Part shown: in pieces, positions 1 through 8,399 of the stretch | How positions within the stretch are numbered: position 1 is the stretch's first letter | Layout of the letters: each line of letters starts with the position of its first letter | NCBI RefSeq assembly: GCF_910592395.1 | Contig: NC_088317.1 | Span: 7,750,001 to 7,814,000, forward strand | Source of the DNA: Lineus longissimus | Taxonomy: Eukaryota; Nemertea; Pilidiophora; Heteronemertea; Lineidae | Direction of reading: 5' to 3' | DNA: 64,000 bases | Translations under genes and position numbers: made by a program | Notes under the pieces: model-generated | What the model saw: the letters and a program-made list of their open reading frames with translations, nothing else | The model's database searches: none | What the model was told of the DNA's origin: nothing

Positions 1-94
1 AACAAACAAAAACGCATGTGGTAACGCTATTCTGGCACCTCTTAGTAAGAGACTTACCGCTGATATTTAGACTCCATTCGTTGCTTTCCTAGTC
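1..94 (+). repeat. Partial copy of the Polinton intergenic repeat, upstream of the first ORF
   Basis: This stretch resembles the 3' half of the units at 3285-3470, 5495-5690 and 5665-5870. It has GGTAACGC, then a pyrimidine-rich stretch, then CTTACCGCTGATATTTAGAC, which parallels CTACGCCTGATATTCGAAC near 3435. It ends directly at the zinc-ribbon ORF, so it may be that gene's promoter or 5' UTR. This is my own alignment by eye. Confidence 0.45.
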
Positions 95-397
95 ATGGGG
101 AAAACAGGAAAAAAGCAGGAACAGCAGAACCCGGGATATACGTCTACAACAGGTTTCGATTCCGGAACCGACTTCGATCAATTCAAGAAAAAGTGCAATT
201 GGTGCAATAGACTCCTGTCTCTTTTGCCCGGAAAGGCCTATTGCGACGGATGCGCCAAAACCTGCTTTCGAGAGTGCCGGCGATGCCACAAACCTTACAA
301 CAGTCCAAAATTCTATAATTTTGATCAACTACGTTGCGATAATTGTTTCCACAGACTGGAGGCTGAACGAGAGGCCCGAGCAAGAAAGAAACAGTAG
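95..397 (+). CDS. Polinton zinc-ribbon-like small protein
   Basis: A 100-residue protein starting at ATG 95, with a dense cysteine pattern. CNWC near residue 34 is followed by CDGC near 50, an isolated C, CRRC with H near 62-65, and CDNC near 81. This gives two or three probable CxxC zinc-binding knuckles, followed by a highly charged C-terminal helix. Similar small cysteine-rich ORFs sit next to Polinton integrases in invertebrates; the function is not established, and nucleic-acid binding is an inference. The frame ends at TAG 395-397 but continues open to 619, so the full protein may be about 175 residues and broken, or extended by readthrough. The stop context (CAG TAG CAA) resembles leaky UAG-CAA stops. 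Confidence 0.7.
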   Translation: MGKTGKKQEQQNPGYTSTTGFDSGTDFDQFKKKCNWCNRLLSLLPGKAYCDGCAKTCFRECRRCHKPYNSPKFYNFDQLRCDNCFHRLEAEREARARKKQ

Positions 398-619
398 CAA
401 CCTGTGTTGAACGAATCGCATCCAGCAGATCAAGTTCCCAATCCGCCTTCGAAGATCAGCGCAAAAAAGCAGATTCCCACCACGGTCGAGCAGGGATTTT
501 TCTCTATCGATAAAACAAGCTCTGCTAATGAAAGAAAACCAGATCCACCAAAGATTGGAACCCGCAGCAAATCGGAAATCGCAAGAGAACCGAGGAAAGG
601 AGAAGTTGCCAAAAAATAA
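398..619 (+). pseudogene. In-frame continuation of the zinc-ribbon ORF after a TAG
   Basis: This segment is in the same frame as the preceding ORF and stays open for about 73 codons to TAA 617-619. It is proline-, lysine- and serine-rich, without recognisable domains, and has no ATG near its start, so independent translation is unlikely. The simplest reading is that it is the original C-terminal tail, cut off by the TAG at 395. Readthrough is a possible alternative. 620-718 holds no clear gene. Confidence 0.45.
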
Positions 620-718
620 AACATCAAAACAACAATACTCCAATCGGAGGTGCCACCAGCGAAGTCATCAAACGTAAACGCGGAAAACATACTCCCTGCA
701 TTCGAATAGTTCTACGCC

Positions 719-1206
719 ATGGAAACATACAAATATGCAAACATAAACATAAAAAGAGTCAGTTCAAAGATGTGAGTAAAGCCCCCGGAGAGAAAGTCAG
801 ATTCGAGGTGCCACCAGAAAAACAGCAAGCTTCGGTTCCATCGTCGTCTGTAGAGTTCAGTCGGTCCTCGAGTGAAGTAGCGGCGGGAACAGAGCTCGTC
901 TCCCGATTGCATTCTCGTCAAGCGCCATCGCCGTATCCAACACCCGGTCAAGCCCCATCGCCTTATCCGACGTCCACTACTACTACTACTGCTACAACTA
1001 ACTCACGGACGAAAGCACCTCCCATGCACACAATAAGCGAAAGTGAAGATGAAGAGGACAACGAAAGTGTCAGCAGTGACGAATCGGAAGTCGAGAGCAG
1101 CAACTCAGAAGAAAGCGCCGATGAAGAGAACGACAGCGTCGCAGAGGGAGATTCCGAGAGCGACTCCGGCGAGGAAGAGAGGCTCGAACGTTGCGTCAAA
1201 GCTTAG
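719..1206 (+). CDS. Acidic serine-rich ORF, probable displaced N-terminus of the integrase gene
   Basis: The open frame 772-1206 (144 codons) has no ATG at its start. A short ATG frame from 719 runs one base out of register into TGA at 773-775, so a one-base slip may have separated the start codon from the body. The protein is Ser/Pro/Thr-rich, with two SPYPT-type repeats near residues 50-65 and a long Glu/Asp/Ser tract from about residue 85. It ends at TAG 1204-1206, exactly where conserved integrase sequence begins in the next frame. It may be a separate acidic protein or the N-terminal part of an integrase precursor. I do not recognise a family. Confidence 0.45.
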
Positions 1207-2224
1207 ACAAGTGCAAAATGAAAAACGAAACCAGATATTTTCGAAAATCTATTATAACCCTCGGCATCCGGCGAGCTTTGGGTCCATTGATCGCCTGTTG
1301 ACGGCTAGCAAACGGCAAGAACCATCCATTGAACGACGAGACGTTGTACATTGGGTGAGCGGGCAAGACACTTATACACTTCATAGACAAGCAAGACGAA
1401 AATTCCAACGTCGTAAAACAATTGTCCCCGGAATCGATCATCAATGGCAGATTGATTTAGTCGATGTCCAGAATTTACAAAAATACAACAATGGAGTAAA
1501 ATATTTATTAACAAAAATCGATGTGTTCAGTCGTCGCGCTGCGGCTCTACCGCTCCGTACGAAAACAGGACGTGAAGTGGCCCAAGCTCTCAAAGAGCTC
1601 TTCGAGCGGGAGAAGGTGTACCCTAAATATCTTCACAGCGACCTTGGAAAGGAGTTCCGAAATGCAAGTGTCTTGAAGTTACTAGAAGACCTCGGCATAA
1701 AGCTGTTTTCCGTGCACAGTGAAACCAAAGCGGCACTTGTTGAAAGGTGGAATCGCACACTCAAGTCGAAAGTTTACAAAATGTTCACAAAAAACAATAC
1801 CCGGCGTTACATCGATATTCTCCCGGACCTCGTTGAGAGCTATAACAATATCGTACACAGAATAACAAAACTAGCCCCGAACCAAGTTAACGCGAGCAAC
1901 GAAAAAGCCCTTTGGCTCCATTTATATGGTAAAGAATTTCCGACCAAGACAAACTTCAAATTCCAGAAAGGGGATACTGTACGAGTCAGTCAACTTGCGC
2001 AGGTGTTCGGAAAGGGTTACAAACCGCAATACACAACAGAATGGTTCGTAGTGGCCCATCGACGTAGTACCAAGCCGCCGACGTATAAATTGCGTGATGA
2101 ACACGGGGAACTCTTAGATGGCAGTTTCTACGAGGAGGAAATGCAACGAATCCAACGTCCATCCGATGCATCGGCCTTTCACGTAGACATTCTAAAAAAG
2201 CGACGCAGGAATAAAAAAAGCTGA
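1043..2224 (+). CDS. Polinton rve-family integrase
   Basis: Retroviral-type DDE integrase of the F54H12.3-like Polinton group, which catalyses 3' processing and strand transfer of the element ends. Conserved sequence starts near 1206 (about residue 55); the first 50 basic residues overlap the acidic ORF in another frame and may be spurious. Catalytic residues are visible as the Asp in WQIDLVDV, the Asp in LHSDLGKEF about 62 residues on, and the Glu in LVERWNRT 34 residues further. A conserved RYIDILPDLVESYN segment follows. A C-terminal SH3/chromo-like region (GDTVRVSQ... LDGSFYEEEMQ) ends in a basic tail. No zinc HHCC domain is evident. The core is uninterrupted. The ATPase gene follows after 139 bases. 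Confidence 0.9.
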   Translation: MKMKRTTKVSAVTNRKSRAATQKKAPMKRTTASQREIPRATPARKRGSNVASKLRQVQNEKRNQIFSKIYYNPRHPASFGSIDRLLTASKRQEPSIERRDVVHWVSGQDTYTLHRQARRKFQRRKTIVPGIDHQWQIDLVDVQNLQKYNNGVKYLLTKIDVFSRRAAALPLRTKTGREVAQALKELFEREKVYPKYLHSDLGKEFRNASVLKLLEDLGIKLFSVHSETKAALVERWNRTLKSKVYKMFTKNNTRRYIDILPDLVESYNNIVHRITKLAPNQVNASNEKALWLHLYGKEFPTKTNFKFQKGDTVRVSQLAQVFGKGYKPQYTTEWFVVAHRRSTKPPTYKLRDEHGELLDGSFYEEEMQRIQRPSDASAFHVDILKKRRRNKKS

Positions 2225-2363
2225 ATATTTTGTCCATTACCTCGGTTGACCGGACAGCTTTGACGAATGGATCCCTGCCGGACAACTCCAAAATGCGTAA
2301 ACAACCGTGTGACAAGCGGGTCAAGGGAGGACAACAACATCTTTAAATCAACAAGGAGAAGCA

Positions 2364-3080
2364 ATGTCGCAGAACACTGACGTTTCCGAAAGCGTATTCG
2401 ACGCACGGATCAAACGTGAGTTTGGTATGGTATGTGTCGGACCTCCACTTGCGGGGAAAACCTTCTTCACCACGCAATTGATACAAAACGCAGAACGGAT
2501 AATCGATAAACCTTTCGATTATATCTACTGGTTCTACGGAGAACCTTCTAAAACGGTAACAAAATTGGAACAGGAGGGAAAAATAAGAACAGTCGCGGGG
2601 TTACCCGACAATTTGGACGAATATATTCACTCTGAAGACCCTCGCACAGGCAAGCGTCGGCATGGATTAATGATTTTCGATGATCTCATGCAAAGCGTTT
2701 CTAACAGTGAAGAAATCAGCCGTCTGGTAACAAAGAAGTGTCAACACGCATCGGTGAGCTGGATCATACTCATGCAAAACCTATTTCATCACGGTAAGAC
2801 TCGAGTAACAATGCTTCGGTGTTGCCACTATCTCGTGCTCTTCAAAAACCCTTTAGATCAATCCACCGGACACCACCTGGCTCGTCGTATTCTACCCAGT
2901 CAACCGGAAACGTTTATAAGAATCTACGAGGCAGCGACGCAAAAACCAAACAGTTACTTATTCGTGGACGGACATCAAAACACGCCTAACGAAGCTCGTT
3001 TGCGTACGGACATTTTTAGTGACTTTCAAAAAGCCTTTGTTCCGCTCGCAAGGGGGACTAGAAAAGAACGAAAGCAATAG
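2364..3080 (+). CDS. Polinton genome-packaging ATPase (A32/FtsK-HerA type)
   Basis: A 238-residue P-loop ATPase starting at ATG 2364, length normal for Polinton packaging ATPases. Walker A is GPPLAGKT near residues 28-35, preceded by a hydrophobic strand. Walker B is LMIFDDLM near residues 106-113. Further conserved parts are a KKCQHASVSWIIL segment and a hydrophobic stretch ending in LFKNP. In this family the protein powers translocation of DNA into preformed capsids. The frame is intact. An AATAAA lies about 180 bases downstream. Confidence 0.88.
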   Translation: MSQNTDVSESVFDARIKREFGMVCVGPPLAGKTFFTTQLIQNAERIIDKPFDYIYWFYGEPSKTVTKLEQEGKIRTVAGLPDNLDEYIHSEDPRTGKRRHGLMIFDDLMQSVSNSEEISRLVTKKCQHASVSWIILMQNLFHHGKTRVTMLRCCHYLVLFKNPLDQSTGHHLARRILPSQPETFIRIYEAATQKPNSYLFVDGHQNTPNEARLRTDIFSDFQKAFVPLARGTRKERKQ

Positions 3081-3256
3081 ACATTCAAAACGTTTTACAA
3101 CAAACCAAATATTTTTGGAAAAACTCTCATAAGGAAGGGGACGGAAGGGGAGGAGGAGGAAGATAGAAGTAGTCAGTGGAACTCTTTTGCCAAATATATA
3201 CGTATGTGTATAGTACATATTACTACTTTTGTTAGCACGTCGTTACGGGGAACCTA

Positions 3257-3262
3257 AATAAA
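3257..3262 (+). terminator. Candidate polyadenylation signal after the ATPase gene
   Basis: An AATAAA hexamer 177 bases after the ATPase stop, followed by T-rich sequence (CCTTTTTCC). It is a plausible 3' end signal for the integrase/ATPase transcript, just before repeat unit A. One hexamer in AT-rich DNA is weak evidence. Confidence 0.35.
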
Positions 3263-3284
3263 ACCTTTTTCCTCATTATGAATG

Positions 3285-3470
3285 CGTATTCAAACTTCTC
3301 ACTATATACTAATTGTCTATAATCTTTTCGTGTAGCACGCAGAGAAAAGGTGGCTTGTTGCATGGAAAAAAGTGGAAGAACGCACGGTTATGCTCCCCTT
3401 ACTTATAATTTCTCATGACTGTGTATTGAGACCTACGCCTGATATTCGAACTATATGAAACTCGCAATGA
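3285..3470 (+). repeat. Polinton intergenic repeat unit A
   Basis: Shares an ordered set of motifs with units B and C: TTGTCTATAATC, then GTTGCATGGA, then GGAAGAACGCACGGTTATGC, then GAGACCTACGCCTGATATT. The LINE begins at its end, so A and B were probably adjacent before insertion. Possible promoter or regulatory repeat. Confidence 0.5.
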
Positions 3471-5500
3471 ACTCAGAAATTTGACCCGTGACAAATACAA
3501 AGCGAATGTAAACAATCTTGGATCAGAAGTGCGTAGAAACCCAAAACGTTTTTGGAACTTCTATCACGCAAAAACCAAATCAAACTCTGTACCAGAGACA
3601 GCGAAGCTGGGCAATGAGTCTTTTGTGACTCCTCTGCGCAAGGCAAATGCCTTCAATGGTTATTTTTATTCCAATTTTTCTCATCACAACGACTTGAGAA
3701 AACCTGATGTTACTATGTATGATAATTATAACCTTGATTCTGTCAACTTTACAGCAGTTGAGGTGAAATCGGTATTAAACAGGCTGGACAAGACTAAGGC
3801 CTGTGGGCCTGACAGGGTCTCTAATCGTGTTCTGAGGGAGTGTGCCTCTACACTGTGTTCTTCACTCGCATTTTTATTCAACGTTTCAATGCAGACAGGT
3901 GTTTTACCAAACGATTGGAAAATCGCTAACGTTGTGCCAGTGTACAAGAAGGGAGACAAGCATTTGATTTCAAATTATAGACCCGTGTCTCTCCTATCTG
4001 TGGTTTCTAAAGTAATGGAACGTTGCATTTATAACAGTATCTATCCAGTCTTAAGTCCGTCAGTCTATAGAGGCCAGCATGGCTTCTGTAACAGGCGGTC
4101 AACGGCCACTCAGCTTGTTCAGTTCCAGCATAGACTGGGCCAGGTCTTAGATAGTGGGGGTCAAACTGATGTTATATATTTGGATTTTGCTAAAGCTTTC
4201 GATTCCGTTCCCCATTGCCTCTTATTACATAAGATTCGTTACTTTGGAATCTGTGGACGTCTTCTGAGTTGGTTAACGTCGTATCTTACAAATAGGAAGC
4301 AGAGAGTTGTTATTAATGGCTCGGAGTCATCACTTTTAGATGTACTGTCTGGTGTGCCGCAAGGGTCAATTTTAGGCCCTCTTTTATTCTTATTGTACGT
4401 AAATGATATTGCTGAGGTCGTTAGTGACGGTACTGCCATGGATCTTTTTGCTGATGATTCCAAAATGTGTAGGGAGATAGAGTCTGTAACCGACTGTCTG
4501 CTACTTCAGACCGACCTTGATAAATTGTACGCTTGGAGTAAACGGTGGGGCATGACATTTAGCCCAAGCAAATGCATGGTCATGAGTGTTACTAGGAAGT
4601 TAAATCCGACACACTTCTTTTACAATATCAATGGTTTTGCATTGTCTCGGGTTGATAAATTCAAGGATCTTGGTATTGTCTTTTCTTCGGACCTGTCATG
4701 GTCATCTCATGTCAATGGTATTGCAAGCAGTGCAAGTAGAATGTGGGGTATGATCAGGCGTGTATGCGGGCGTACTGCAGACGTTAATTTGAATATCATG
4801 TTGTATAAATCACTTGTGCGTAGTCGCCTTGAATATGGTACGGTGGTATTCGACACACATGTGCGACGTGATCTTGAAACTTTAGAGCGTGTCCAGCGGA
4901 GGGTGACTCGTCACATTTTAGGCCCTGATATGCCATATGTGGAGCGTCTGCGAGCGTTGTCTCTGCTGCCCCTGTCGTACCGTCGGGAAATCAAGGATCT
5001 AGTTTTTATGCACGATTCTTATTATAATGTCCTGGATTTTAATGCACGTTTTTATATAACCCCGGCTGTAAGGGGCGACGGTTTACGACTGGCGCAGCCG
5101 AGATTCCACTCGGAGACGTTCGGTGCCTCATACTGGGTGAGGACACCGAAGCTGTGGAACAGCCTCCCGGTCCAATTACATAATTTGAAAAAAATGCATT
5201 TTAAATCGTCCCTTAATGTTTATTATTTTGACAGGTTGGATCGTTTGGATGTCGACGACATGTGCACTTTCGTCACTTTCTGCCGTTGTGCAAACTGTCG
5301 GCCCACTTAGTGCGCATGTCGCCGGCACCCCGACGACACAACCCATATTATCTGGTGCCATATAATAGGTCTCGACCTACATGGTTACCAGTGTAATGCA
5401 TGTACGTTTTATTTTGTTCATAATCCAATGTCTTGTCATGTTATATCAAATATTGTACATGTATTTTACACGAATAAATAAATAAATAAAAAAAATAAAA
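3450..5500 (+). mobile_element. 5'-truncated non-LTR retrotransposon (jockey/CR1-like) inside the Polinton
   Basis: The insertion carries a reverse transcriptase ORF without the expected upstream endonuclease domain. Its 3' end is a TAAA-repeat tail at 5474-5500, as in many CR1/jockey-group LINEs. Both flanks are copies of the Polinton intergenic repeat, so it landed in that array. I could not define a convincing target-site duplication, so the 5' boundary is uncertain by about 30 bases. Confidence 0.8.
3481..5310 (+). CDS. LINE reverse transcriptase, N-terminally truncated
   Basis: The open frame covers about 609 residues; reading extends a little upstream without ATG, as expected for a truncated ORF2. 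Reverse transcriptase motifs appear in order: NYRPVSLLSVVSK (near 165), LDFAKAFDSVPH (near 235), GVPQGSILGPLLF (near 290), and the catalytic FADDSKM (near 322). A thumb-like LGIVFSSDLSW block follows, and then the C-terminal region with PKLWNSLP typical of jockey/CR1-group proteins. The endonuclease is missing. There is no internal stop or frameshift over 1.8 kb, which suggests a recent insertion, much younger than the other LINE remnants in the window. Confidence 0.9.
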   Translation: MTRDKYKANVNNLGSEVRRNPKRFWNFYHAKTKSNSVPETAKLGNESFVTPLRKANAFNGYFYSNFSHHNDLRKPDVTMYDNYNLDSVNFTAVEVKSVLNRLDKTKACGPDRVSNRVLRECASTLCSSLAFLFNVSMQTGVLPNDWKIANVVPVYKKGDKHLISNYRPVSLLSVVSKVMERCIYNSIYPVLSPSVYRGQHGFCNRRSTATQLVQFQHRLGQVLDSGGQTDVIYLDFAKAFDSVPHCLLLHKIRYFGICGRLLSWLTSYLTNRKQRVVINGSESSLLDVLSGVPQGSILGPLLFLLYVNDIAEVVSDGTAMDLFADDSKMCREIESVTDCLLLQTDLDKLYAWSKRWGMTFSPSKCMVMSVTRKLNPTHFFYNINGFALSRVDKFKDLGIVFSSDLSWSSHVNGIASSASRMWGMIRRVCGRTADVNLNIMLYKSLVRSRLEYGTVVFDTHVRRDLETLERVQRRVTRHILGPDMPYVERLRALSLLPLSYRREIKDLVFMHDSYYNVLDFNARFYITPAVRGDGLRLAQPRFHSETFGASYWVRTPKLWNSLPVQLHNLKKMHFKSSLNVYYFDRLDRLDVDDMCTFVTFCRCANCRPT

Positions 5501-5690
5501 TATATACCGTGTAATTGTTTGTAATCTGTTTGCGCGGTGTGAGGATAATGTGTTTTGAGAGCTTCGTTGCATGGAGAAACGTGAAGGAGCGCAGTTACGG
5601 TATTATTATCATTGGCAGAATTTCTTGTACTATTGTTGTATTAGACCTGCATATTATAATCGAGCTTTAGGCCTTATAATAATTGCCTGT
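5495..5690 (+). repeat. Polinton intergenic repeat unit B
   Basis: Motifs in the same order as unit A: TTGTTTGTAATC, GTTGCATGGAGAAACGTGAA, GAGCGCAGTTACGGTATT, then TTAGACCTGCATATTATAATCGA. It directly follows the LINE tail. Confidence 0.5.
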
Positions 5691-5870
5691 AACCTACATG
5701 AACGGTGCGAGGGAATAAGGAGTGTTTGATTTTTAGGGCTTTGTTGCACGAACTAACGTGAAAGCGTACGGTAACGCCTTTTTTCTCTCTCATATTGGTG
5801 TTAACGCTCTGACGCAAAGCGCTCTGTGATTGACTTCTATCTTTAGCTGTATAGGTAAAAACATCTAGAA
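5665..5870 (+). repeat. Polinton intergenic repeat unit C
   Basis: Begins TTGCCTGTAACC, then GTTGCACGAACTAACGTGAA and GCGTACGGTAACGCC, followed by a pyrimidine tract. The spacing from unit B is about 170-185 bases. The next stretch, 5871-6231, has no clear gene; an open frame there lacks an ATG. Confidence 0.5.
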
Positions 5871-6231
5871 ACTGCTCTTAAAGTACTAGCTTAGTCGCAC
5901 ATAATTCTCCCTGCATCGTGTAATTTCCTGATTTACTATTGCCTTGATGTATGATCGAATAGTCTTCAAGCTTTGTTTTGCTTAGCGAATAAAAAACGAA
6001 AAACCCACCCTCGTGTCGGTCGTCGTCCTTGTCTCATAATATACATTATAGGTCGTAACACCCCGAAAGTAGAGTTTCTTGACAGTAAATCAAAAACTCC
6101 CATGTGAACAAGTGGGAGTAAGGAAGATAAACTTCGTTCCTCGAAGGAAGACACGAGGAGAGAAAAACATTTGTAGAAGCAGCAAGCAGCAGATTTCTCG
6201 AAGTAGAGCGAGCATCGGTTCATGTTCGGCG

Positions 6232-6663
6232 ATGCCAAACGTAGCTTATAATAGACGACCGGGCTTCAGCGTTGCACTTCAATCCGGGAAGCGCAAAAGA
6301 TCTCGGACTCGTCATCCTGGAGAAATAAAAGCAAAAAACCACCTCGATTTTCTATCTTTGCTCGGCAGAACTGGAATTAGATCGACGAGGGCAAAGCTTC
6401 TCGACTTGGCGAACAAAGGACAGATTGACGCGATTTTAGAGTGTATTGAGAACGTTCACAGGTGTAACGTTCCGATACCGGCGAACAAAATACAAAAGCT
6501 TCGAAGACACAGCCCACTGGTAAGACAACTAAAAGCCCCGCGAATCAGTCTTCAGACCAGAAAAAAACTACTCGCACAATCGGGAGGATTTTTGGGATCG
6601 CTCATACCGCTAGCTGTTGGAGCGATAGGTAACCTCGTAGGAGGGTTAATCGGCAGGAAATAA
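6232..6663 (+). CDS. Polinton small basic protein with glycine/hydrophobic C-terminus
   Basis: I choose ATG 6232 (about 143 residues) although the open frame extends upstream to 6079 without an ATG. The N-terminus is rich in Arg and Lys. The middle (residues 40-95) is helical and includes a CIENVHRC segment. The last 25 residues form a glycine- and leucine-rich stretch (SGGFLGSLIPLAVGAIGNL) ending in GRK. Small basic proteins with a GGFL-type hydrophobic tail are common in metazoan Polintons. By analogy with adenoviral pVI or core proteins, a DNA- or membrane-interacting minor virion role is possible, but this is inference. Confidence 0.65.
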   Translation: MPNVAYNRRPGFSVALQSGKRKRSRTRHPGEIKAKNHLDFLSLLGRTGIRSTRAKLLDLANKGQIDAILECIENVHRCNVPIPANKIQKLRRHSPLVRQLKAPRISLQTRKKLLAQSGGFLGSLIPLAVGAIGNLVGGLIGRK

Positions 6664-6673
6664 ACATTTTCAA

Positions 6674-7738
6674 ATGTCATCGACTGCAAATTTCAGCGAA
6701 AGCATCATCATTCCTCTGAGCACATACCGCAATAACTGTCTTGCAAGAACACACACCGAAAACGAAGAAAGGAAGAAGAGTCCCGTACGATAGAGCAAAG
6801 ATGAAAACGCCAGCGAAATGCCTATGCCCGATGATGTGAAGCTACAAATACTGGAGAGAAAACGCTGGGAGCAAAAACAAACTGGAAAAATCAAGGATAT
6901 CGCGCAAAAAAGAACTGGACACGCGCAACGTCTCGAAGATTTGCTGAGTAAATTTGCAATCATTGGGATTCGACATCCTTTTGTTAATAGAATTTTACGC
7001 GATTACATACAACATTTTCCTAATGAAATCGATTGGAAGGACAACACCTATGAAATACTAATTGAAGGAAATCTCGTACCCAATTCGAACATTTTGCGAA
7101 GTCTTCATTTCCTTCTAGCTCCCGAGGACCTCAAATATCATGCTCCTCCGGGAGCCTTCAGCCTGGCCGCAAAACTATTGGACATTGGTGTGCCGCGTGG
7201 ATGGTTAAACATAGTCGATGCCGCGGAAGCAGCAGAATTATCAAGAGCACAATTACCAATATCGACGCAAGGCAAAACCGAGAAATCTGAGAAGAAGAAA
7301 CCGCCAGAGACTAGTCCCCGGGTCACGATCCGAACGCCAAAAGCTACGTCTACACCCTTATTCGAGCTGGAAGAGGAAGACGAGAGCCAGCTGCGACCCG
7401 ATTCGACGCCAAACGTTAGCGTTAAAAAAACCGATAGCCCCTGGCTCCCTGGCGCCGAAACGGCTCATCGAATATTCGAGGAAAACAGCGACAGGCGGAA
7501 AAGGAAACAACAACAGAACAGCGTATTCCTAACGCCCGATTCCACCGGGTCCAGAGACTGGTGGAACTCCAGTAAGCCCGAGTCGGTGGACATATCTCTC
7601 CAAAGAAGAGGTTCTCCTCCGCCTATAAGAAAAAGAGCGCAACGGAACGACCCGAGATCTGAACGAATTCCACGAAGATCGAAGCGCAAGAAAAACCAGG
7701 CGTGGATTCCTTTCAATACGAAGCAATGGACTCAATAA
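6674..7738 (+). pseudogene. Polinton conserved protein of unknown function, one in-frame TAG
   Basis: The frame begins at ATG 6674, hits TAG at 6791-6793 and then stays open to TAA 7736-7738; a downstream ATG at 6818 would give 306 residues. Residues 60-140 (counted from 6818) look folded and conserved, with RHPFVNRILRDYIQ and a PPGAF...LLDIGVPRGWLN block. The second half is disordered, charged and proline-rich with many Arg/Lys clusters. This folded block resembles a protein often encoded beside Polinton capsid genes. The role is unknown; a nucleic-acid-binding or scaffold function is only a guess. The stop may mark decay, or translation may simply start at 6818. Confidence 0.6.
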
Positions 7739-7854
7739 GACTACCTTATCCCGAGAAGACTTGTCATGTGGTAAAACACTAGTCAAGTACTAATCGTACA
7801 TGTATTAGCCTGGAAGGGACATAAACAAACGCACGCACGCACACACAATTCATC

Positions 7855-8355
7855 ATGAGGGTTGCATGCGCAAAGCGTGTCGTCTACACCCCCCGTGAGG
7901 AAGATTACATCGCACACTACTGCGGGTGTCCGGTCGCGAATGACGAGGAGGATAACGAAGATCAGACGGGAGGTTTCCCGGTTTTCCGCGGCACACCGTA
8001 TCAACAAGGATATGGAATTGGAGACACTCTAAGCAAAATGTTCAGGGGGATCGTTCCTATATTGAAACGTACCGTCTTACCCCTAGCAAAACGAACAGCA
8101 GCGAAAGCGGGAAATGTTCTCTTGAAACAAGGAGCAGCAATCCTTTCATATGCCATCGGAGGAAAAAATATAAAATCTGCCTTCAAAGAACGGGCCTTAA
8201 AGGGAGTAAAAGAGGTAGGAAAAGACGTTGTGGATACGATAATAACACACCGGACAGACACAGGTCGAGGGACCAAACGTACGCTGGAAAGCCCGAAACG
8301 TCGAAGAAGAACTAAACAAAACAAAGGACGATCCGAGGGATTCTTCGGTCGATAA
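7855..8355 (+). CDS. Putative Polinton minor capsid/core protein
   Basis: A 166-residue protein from ATG 7855, shortly before the capsid gene. After an acidic patch (NDEEDNED, residues 30-37) comes a GTPYQQGYGIGDTL motif and an amphipathic segment of alternating basic and hydrophobic residues (55-90). The C-terminal 40 residues are very basic (KRRRRTK). Polintons and related viruses often encode such a YQxGxGIG protein beside the capsid gene. By position and composition it resembles adenoviral pVI/pX-type cement or core proteins, but I see no proof of homology. The frame is intact; the stop is 45 bases before the capsid ATG. Confidence 0.65.
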   Translation: MRVACAKRVVYTPREEDYIAHYCGCPVANDEEDNEDQTGGFPVFRGTPYQQGYGIGDTLSKMFRGIVPILKRTVLPLAKRTAAKAGNVLLKQGAAILSYAIGGKNIKSAFKERALKGVKEVGKDVVDTIITHRTDTGRGTKRTLESPKRRRRTKQNKGRSEGFFGR

Positions 8356-8399
8356 TTGTCGCTCATTGAACCCATCTCCGCTGAGCCTGCTATAGCAAC

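Noticed and set aside
329-690. Minus-strand ORFs opposite the zinc-ribbon region
   Set aside because: Shadows of the + strand frame; composition not protein-like.
963-1199. Minus-strand Ser-rich ORF opposite the acidic ORF
   Set aside because: It is the complement of the low-complexity acidic tract and has no independent support.
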